Below, one piece after another: positions 57,585-64,000 of a stretch of 64,000 bases of DNA. Each line of letters opens with the position of its first letter. Position 1 is the first letter of the stretch. The stretch spans positions 3,906,001 through 3,970,000 of the forward strand of contig NC_063014.1 in NCBI RefSeq assembly GCF_020509005.1, in the 5' to 3' direction. The position numbers were made by a program, and so were the translations under genes. The notes below the pieces were generated by a model. It did not search any database. It saw only the letters and a program-made list of their open reading frames with translations, and was not told where the DNA came from. The DNA is from Fulvia fulva. Its lineage: Eukaryota > Ascomycota > Dothideomycetes > Mycosphaerellales > Mycosphaerellaceae.

Positions 57585-60500
57585 CTAGTAGACTATCAAT
57601 CATTTGGTATAATATAAACAGAAGCAAAGACAAGGTCTAAAGGAGCTTTCTATAAGCCTTAGACCCGGAGGAACACTATATTATAGTAATATAGGAACCG
57701 TAGATCAACTTATACTCTAGAATTCTATTAACTATACGAGACCCGAGATACTACGTAGTAATAAACAGAACCGAGGGAGTCCTACGAACATATATCTATG
57801 TTAGTAAGAAGGTACTAGTAGAGGACTAGTAGGCCTAGCCGAGAACCGACAGGGTTATTACTATAGTATAGCTCAAAACAACTTAAGGCTAGGTCGTAAT
57901 CTATAGCGTATATAACCCACCTCTAGAGTCTAGAAGCAGCACATAACTATACACGCTAGGAGGGCTCCCGGAAGGAATAGACTAACAAAACTATAATATC
58001 GTAATAGGAGATTTTAACCTCTACTACCTAAAGTAGGGATCGGACTTTACTCTAGTATACTACTTCTTAGTAGGGAGGCTTATTAGTTAGATAGAAACAG
58101 CCCAAATGGACTTAATCACGCTAAAGGGAACAGAAACTTAGGCTAGAAACAACAGTTCTAGTACGCTAGACCTATACTTTATGTCCTACGCCTTAATACG
58201 ACGGGTAGAGAGCTATATAGTTAATAACTAACTAGAGTCCTTATTAGACTACTATCTAATCCAAACCGACATCTAACTTATAGTTAAGGAGGAGAGGGAA
58301 CCTAAGAGGAGGCTCTACTAGAAGTAGGCCGAGTGGACACTAGTATAGTAGCGACTAGAAGGCGAACTAGAATAGGTAAATATTAACGATATATATATAA
58401 CGTAGGGGATCGACTAAGTAGTAGAGTAGCTAATAGAAGCTATATAAAGGGCAGCCTAGGCCTATATACCTAAGGAGAGATAGTCGCTATACTAGAAGCT
58501 ATACTAGACACTAGAGTATATAGCCAAAGTCAAGGAGGCAAGGAGAGCAAGAAGGAGATAGGAGTAACGACGTACCTAAGCAAACTAGGAAGCCTATAAT
58601 AACGCGTACAAAGCAAAGAAAGCGTAGATCAGAAGAGACAGGACGTAGGAGTAGAGGTCAACTATAGAGATAATTATAGAACACCCGGAACAAATCTAGA
58701 GACTAGTAGAATGGGCTAGGAAACTAGACGAGGAACGAAACTCCCCGCCCTAGTTTCGCTTAATATAGGACTAAGACAGGGAAACGTAAACTACTCCGAT
58801 AGGGAAAGCGAAAGCATTCGTAGACTACTTCTTCGGGACTTAGGTAGAGGTAGACCTAAGCAACATCCTAGGAACATACATTCCTCCGCTAAGGGAGGCT
58901 AACTAGTAAGTATCTACTATAGAGATCGGAAACATTATTAAGAAACTAAAGGGCAACAAAGCCCTAGGCCTAGACAAGATCCCTAACTGTTACCTAAAAG
59001 CTAGTAGTAGCCTTATTACTCTAGTGCTTACGCTAATCTTTACCTAGTACATAAAGTAGGGGTATTGCCTAAAGGCCTTTAGGTAATTACTAACTTACGT
59101 CCTAAGGAAACCCTAAAAGGAAGACTATACCAACTAGAAGTCATATAGACCAATTGCGTTACTAAACATACTAGGGAAGCTCCTAGATAGGTCGTAGCTA
59201 TAAGGCTTACCGGAATAGTAGAAGAATATAACCTCCTCCCGGTAACGTAAATAGGGGGGAGACAAAAGAGATCTACCCTTATAGTAGTCGAACTGATCAT
59301 AGAGCAAATTAGACATATCTAGTACTATAGTAGAAACAAGGTAGCCTTACTACTTTTACTAGATATATTAGAGGCTTTCGACAACGTGTCCTACGTAAGG
59401 CTCCTATATATCCTTAGAATAAAAAGTATCCTAGCCTAAATAGTATACTTTATATAGTTATTCCTTAGGGAAAGAATAACCTAGATCCTCCTAGGATTAT
59501 TTAAAGCCCCGTAGGCCCTAATTATAAACACGGGCATCCTATAGGGCTCTATACTCTCCCCAATTCTATTCCTCCTCTTTATAGCCGACCTGACCCTACT
59601 CCTAGAAATAGTAAACACCTTAGTATCGGGGTTCGTAGATAACATAAATATCCTAGCGTAGTCGGGGTCTATAGAGGAAAACTACGTACTCCTAGAGGAG
59701 AGACATAGACAATACAAAAAGTAGGCAAGAGAGTATAGGGCAAAATTCGTACCGGACAAGTACTAACTTATCTATTTTAGTAAGGTAAAGACAAAACACA
59801 ACTTAGTAGTACTAGTAAAAATCTAGGGGTTCGAGACCTATCCTATAAGGGAACTTAGAGTCCTTAGGATATAGCTAGACCCGAAACTTAGCTAGGGACT
59901 ATAAGTAAAGAAGGCGTAAGCGAGAGCGGACACTAATAGACAATTAATCGAGAGACTTACTACGTTGACCTAGCGGGCGACCTTTATAAAGGCCTAGACT
60001 ATATATAAGGCTATTATTAAGCCCGTAATACTATATAGAGTAGCAATTTAGGCAGCGGAAAAACACATCCTGAAGAGAATTAAGGACCCCCTTAATAGAG
60101 CGTAGGTAGCCTACCTAAAGAGAGTACTAGGGGTATACAAGTAAACCCCTTATAGGACAATAGAAATAGAATCAGGTATAGCCCCTATTAGGAAGTACCT
60201 CTAGGGCATGAGGTGTCAATACGTAGAGAAGACATTAGTATACCTAGCCTAGGGAACTATCTAAGTAGCTACTCAAAGGATAAGAACCTAGTAGGAGAGG
60301 AGGAGAAGACCTAACCGGCTATATATAATCCTATAGAAGGAAGCAGACCTAAAAACATCACAGGAAATCCTAGTAGCCCTTGAACAGAGAGAAGCTCTAA
60401 GGGAGCAAGCTAATATAGGGGACAAAGGGAAAAAGAAGCAAAGCTAAGCAGAAAGGATCGTAGGTCACCTATAGGAAACGCGTTAGAACTAAAAACCGGT

Positions 60501-60980
60501 AAGCCCAGGAGCCCTACTAGCGGCTAGGACCTTCGGGAGGTATAACTACCTTATCTACAAAGACCTAAAGAGGGCGGAAGTAAGTATAGCTATCTAGATT
60601 CGCTCTAAGTACATTAGGCTAAGAGTATACTTACACTAAAGAAGAGTCCTAGGATACAATTCTAAACGTTGCCCCTGTGGCTACCTATCCTAAAACCCGG
60701 AGCACATAGTACTGAACTGTACTAAGTGGGTAAAAGGGAGAAGCCAGTAGAGGGCGAAGGCAAGAGACAGGCAATACTAGGCCATCATCTAGGACAGACA
60801 AGATATAAGGAGAGTGACAAGATAGATCCTTAACGAGGACTACCTAGAGCAATTCTCCCTAGCAGTAGAAACGGAAAGGTAGATAGAGAGGAGGGAGAGA
60901 GAGAGAAGAGCCGGGGAAACAGAAGGGAGAAAGAGAATCGAGAGGAGGACATTACTAGGGTTACGGGCAAGGTGGTTATA
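57585..60980 (+). pseudogene. L1c ORF2 relic
   Basis: Endonuclease: YNINRSKDKV near 57610-57640, EP-stop-IN with TAG at 57701-57703 (same codon as the L1b TAG), GDFNL near 58006-58022. RT: KLKGNKALGLDKIP near 58945-58985, LDI-like EAFDNVS near 59360-59390, GILxGSILSPILFLLF near 59528-59582, GFVDNINIL near 59629-59660 (catalytic second Asp lost). C-terminal CPCGYL near 60670 keeps its cysteines. Many TAG at Gln/Trp codons. Confidence 0.85.
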
Positions 60981-61063
60981 GGGCAATAACTATAATACTA
61001 GCGTACCCTAAAGGAAGGAGAACGAAAGGACAAGATAGGAAAGAACGAGGAGGGCAAAGACGA

Positions 61064-61095
61064 GTAGGTTTTTATCCGTTTATCCGGTTTCCTAC
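61064..61095 (+). other. L1c 3' UTR hairpin, degraded
   Basis: CCG/CGG core within ATCCGTTTATCCGGT, T-rich internal loop and CCTACCT on the 3' side as in L1a. Confidence 0.5.
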
Positions 61096-61179
61096 CTACA
61101 CAAATAGACCTGAATAGCGAGAGATCTATATAGGCTATAGGGCACTAAAACAGGCGAATGAATAATCTATCTATCTATA

Positions 61180-62880
61180 TAGCGCGGAGTTTATCGAGGA
61201 TAAGATAGAAGATAAGGGTACTAAGGTACCGAGGAAGAGGAAGGTTACTATCGACAACTTTAAGAAAGCCTTCGACTCGTTAAACGGGTTGAATATAGAT
61301 AAGTTTAAGAAGACGGTCAATGACTATCCCTAGTAGATCTATAAGATCCTCTATAATATCGAGTCCGATTACCGACGTACGTATAAGCTTAATATTACGC
61401 TCGATATAGCTAACCGTATTAACCTCCGTAAGGCGTAAGATACTAAGGACTAGATAGACCGACTCGAGGATATAATCGATACGGAATAGGCGACTAGATA
61501 GTCCCTAGAAGAGGAGGTCACGCGACTAAAGGAGGAGATCGCTAAGCGTAATAATACTATCGTTATCGACTTAGACGAGCTTACGAGGGCTAAAGATATA
61601 CAGTAGGTATATTGTACGTAGTATAAGGTAGCGGAGAGCAAGCTAGTAGAGACCGAGACTAAGCTCGTAGTAGCCGAGAAGCGGATTACTAAGCTTAAGA
61701 AGTAAGAGAAGGATCGTAGCCGGTCTAAGGAAAAGTAAGACCTACTACCTTAGCGAACCGAGTCTAAAGAGTTACTAGAGCGTCGATAGAATAGAGGCAA
61801 GCCTACTAAGAAGAAGTCGGACCCGGATTTATTGGACTTATTAGACGACGAGGACGACGGTAATAAGGGCCGTAAGAATAGCCGTAAGGACGGTAGTCGT
61901 AAGCGTAAGAAGATTCGCCCGAGTACCGACTTAGATAGTAACCCTATCTCTATATATACGACTTACGACGCCGATATAACTACTAGCATTAAGTCCTCTA
62001 ACGAGCTAAAGGCTTCTACTAAGTTCGATCTAAAGAGCGACGATATTAAGTTCTAAGAGTAGTAGCGTACTACCGAAGCTAAGCTCTAAGCCTCTAAGTA
62101 CCGTACCGTAAAGGACTCCCTTTAGAACGTCTAGAGCTAGTCAAAGAACGGTATATAGACCTATATCGACTTAAAGATCCCTAGTCTTACTAAGTCTACG
62201 GAAGGCACGACTACTTAGTACGCTTCTATAGATAAGATAATAGAAGATCTAGCCCGGCGCTACGGTACCCGTAATACCTATACTAATACTATAACTAAGC
62301 TTAATAGTCTATAGTAGGGTAATAAGGATAAGTTCAGTGACTTCTACCTATCCTTCTATAAGAACGCCGATATCGTTAACCTTAATAACGGCGCGAAGGA
62401 AAAGAAACTCGAGAAGGACTTCCTACTCTATAAGTTAAATTCGCGCTACGATAACCGTATTATAAACGAGGATATAGTTAATATGACCCTTAAGCAAGTC
62501 GTGTCTACGCTATATAACTACGAGGACAAGTTTAAGGCGTTCGACCTTAAGTACGGTAAGACCGGTAACGGTAATAAGACCTTAGGTAATAAGAAGACTA
62601 CTAAGGGTAATAACGATAAGAAGGATACGGCTTCGGGTAGTAGCGGTAATAATACTAACCCGAACGCTAAGACTAAGTAGGCTAATCGACCTTAGGCATT
62701 TTAGTATATCTAACCTTTAGATACTACTCGCGCCTAGGAATATATTAATTAGAATCGGTGCTTAAAATACTAATAAGAAGGTCACCGCCGTGTCGACACT
62801 AATTAGTACCTCCTACGAGATGTCGCCCGCCGCCTATTTACGCTAGGCTATAACCTAAGTAACAACCGCCGTAATAGTAG
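61180..62880 (+). pseudogene. G4: Gypsy gag relic with N-terminal coiled coil
   Basis: A long frame with few interruptions. Positions about 61440-61740 encode a charged heptad-like region (SLEEEVTRLKEEI) typical of a coiled coil; 61800-61920 is Lys/Arg/Asp-rich; then a gag core (LARRYGTRN near 62250 to YNYEDKFKAFDLKYGK near 62515-62565) and an Asn/Lys-rich linker. A knuckle near 62755-62815 (RCLKY..EGHRRVDTN) has later Cys turned Tyr. The element's pol is not in the window, since L4 cuts in at about 62883. Similar gag core to G1. Confidence 0.65.
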
Positions 62881-62959
62881 TAATAAAAAAATAAATAAAT
62901 ACATTTATAATGCCTATCTAGCTCCTAAAAGGTCTACGAGGCCGGGGGCTATTAAGGAA

Positions 62960-63000
62960 GAGAGAGGGGAAAACCGTCGTACGGGGAAAAACCCTCTTTA
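62960..63000 (-). other. L4 3' UTR hairpin
   Basis: Plus coordinates: AGAGGG (62963-62968) with CCCTCT (62992-62997), inner CCGT (62974-62977) with ACGG (62981-62984), A-rich (U-rich in the transcript) internal loops. Confidence 0.6.
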
Positions 63001-63126
63001 GGTATTAGTAAGTTCTCTCCGTTACTTATTAGTCAATCTATCGTACTAGAAGCGGTAAGTACTAGGTAGTTAGCTGCCCCGGAGTACTAATCTGCCCGGT
63101 ACCTAGGAACGAGTATTAGTAGCTAG

Positions 63127-63246
63127 CCGACTATCGAGTAGACGATAGGTCGACTATTAGTAGAGGCGGGTCGCCTATCGAGTAGGAGACAGGTCGACCG
63201 TCGAGCGGAAAACGAGCTAGCCGTCGAGTAGACGACGAGTCGACCC
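63127..63246. repeat. Degenerate GTCGAG/GTCGAC repeats in the L4 3' region
   Basis: Three related blocks of about 28 bp at 63127-63154, 63171-63198 and 63220-63246, each with TATCGAGTAG or CGTCGAGTAG followed by GTCGAC. Located between the L4 stop region and its hairpin. Confidence 0.55.
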
Positions 63247-63329
63247 TTCCGGGCTCCTATCGCTTTTCCTCCTATACTCGGGGTCGCTATAGGCTACGGT
63301 CTACCCGCCTACGTAGTCGTCGGTACTAC

Positions 63330-64000
63330 TAGAGTTCTATTACGTCTATAGGTAGGGCACCTTCGAAGGCTTCCTAGAGCTCTTCTTCCTAGGCTATCCC
63401 CCCTATTCTTACTACTATCTTACCCGCTATTTAGAACTACTATAGTAGGCCGGTCCGTATTACTATTCGTACCGCTACTCGTATCCTACGCGCTATACCT
63501 ATTATATATTAGAAGTCTATAGCCCTAGTCTCGAGGCGTATTGCCTACCGGGCTTCTATAAAGCGTAGGTAGAATAGTACGACGTGTTTCGGCGTCTAGA
63601 TACCTCTATATTCGTATAGACTACTATCTACTCCCGGTACCTTCCGGCGATATAGATAGTCCTTAAACTTAATATGTTCCGAGCGGAGTAGTATCGCGAC
63701 TATTACCTATAGGCGGGTAAGGGCTCGGAAGAGTATTACTCTATTTCGGCTAATAGGTCCTGTCTTCGCCGCTACCTCGTCTTCTCGTCGGTATACTCGT
63801 CGCCGTAGTAGTTACCCGTTCGGGTACCTTTCGCCTTTCTCCTAGCGCTCGTTCTAGATTCCCTATATATATCTACGGACCGCGTTCGCTATAGCCTTCC
63901 GTCCTTCGCGTCCCTATCCCGCTCCTATTACTAGTATACTACTAGCTAGGGCCTATACTCGGAACTTTACTATCGGGATTTATTACGTATCTAGCTACCG
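63330..64000 (-). pseudogene. L4 ORF2 relic, C-terminal part
   Basis: Minus-strand frame with LLRSEHIKFKDYLYRRKVPG (about 63705-63645), then a Cys/His block whose Cys are Tyr (SLYEYRGI..TPKHVVLFYL, about 63640-63565), and RIVIRTGLL near 63470. The same C-terminal module as in L1b (RSEHIGVRAYLHQRKVPG then CPCG). RIP-type stops only. Confidence 0.75.

Larger units (their letters stand above)
56260..61178 (+). mobile_element. L1c: full-length LINE, heavily RIPed
   Basis: About 4.92 kb, colinear with L1b from ORF1 ATG to tail. It starts about 24 nt before the ATG, the same leader length as L1b, right next to the G3b duplication. 3' hairpin at 61064-61095, tail AATGAATAATCTATCTATC to about 61178. 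CpA/TpG strongly reduced. No clear target duplication. Confidence 0.85.
62883..64000 (-). mobile_element. L4: 3' end of a fourth LINE family
   Basis: Minus strand, continuing beyond the window. Its 3' end is an A/T tail of TTTA type (62883-62912, read TTTATTTATT on the minus strand), unlike the ATCT tails of L1-L3. A hairpin lies at 62960-63000. ORF2 C-terminus from about 63330. Confidence 0.75.

Noticed and set aside
56255..61190. Target duplication for L1c (ctatataagcccg before versus ctatatagcgcgg after).
   Set aside because: Needs several mismatches or a gap and part is tail sequence; not reliable.
1..64000. Reassigned genetic code with TAG as a sense codon.
   Set aside because: TAG replaces both Gln (CAG) and Trp (TGG) codons, CpA/TpG are depleted generally, Cys codons become Tyr, and L1b ORFs use normal code. 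RIP explains all of this.
1..64000. tRNA, rRNA or host genes, including a biosynthetic or defence cluster.
   Set aside because: No cloverleaf, rRNA core word, intron-bearing host gene or non-transposon domain was recognised by reading; only transposon proteins are supported.

Overview
This window is a retrotransposon graveyard from a filamentous ascomycete (Pezizomycotina-like). No host gene, tRNA or rRNA was recognised. Almost everything is nested transposable elements, and most copies carry the signature of RIP (repeat-induced point mutation). CpA and TpG are nearly gone from long stretches, replaced by TpA, and reading frames are broken almost only where Gln (CAG/CAA) or Trp (TGG) codons became TAG/TAA. 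Cys codons of zinc knuckles have become Tyr. No species can be named from the sequence.

Element names used here: L1-L4 are four non-LTR (LINE) families, G1-G4 are Gypsy-type LTR elements, Hel is a Helitron relic. Layout: L1a, 3' part, + strand, lightly RIPed (1-2830). Hel, minus strand, in pieces between about 2831 and 21110, with Rep-side relics at 20040-20900, the pre-helicase part at 19586-19870 and the PIF1-type helicase at 14980-16970. Inside Hel sit L2a (+, 4769-14606, 14-bp target duplication) and L3a (-, 16983-19573, 12-bp duplication). Inside L2a sits L1b (7809-12669), the only essentially un-RIPed element, with a perfect 16-bp duplication. L1b has a complete ORF1 (three CCHC knuckles) and an ORF2 (endonuclease + reverse transcriptase) that is open except for one TAG.

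Next come L2b (+, about 21110-30935) carrying a 5'-truncated Gypsy G1 (22276-27869); Gypsy G2 (about 31690-34165 and 41984-43545), split by L3b (+, 34166-36960), whose 3' tail was entered by L2c (-, 36961-41938). Two full-length 6.3-kb chromodomain Gypsy elements, G3a (+, 43583-49870) and G3b (-, 49964-56254), lie tail to tail 93 bp apart and form a 12.7-kb near-palindrome. The window ends with L1c (+, about 56260-61178), a Gypsy gag relic G4 (61180-62880) and the 3' end of a fourth LINE, L4 (-, 62883-64000).

The elements function as parasites on each other's sequence. Junction duplications let the order of insertion be read: L1b postdates L2a, L2a and L3a postdate Hel, L2c postdates L3b, which postdates G2. 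The most notable points are a 3'-terminal two-tier hairpin shared by all four LINE families with compensating stem changes; a single in-frame TAG in L1b at a codon that is also TAG in three other copies; internally deleted L3 elements sharing an exact 5' end and 23-bp iterated motifs; and the intact L1b lying in CpA-saturated RIP sequence.
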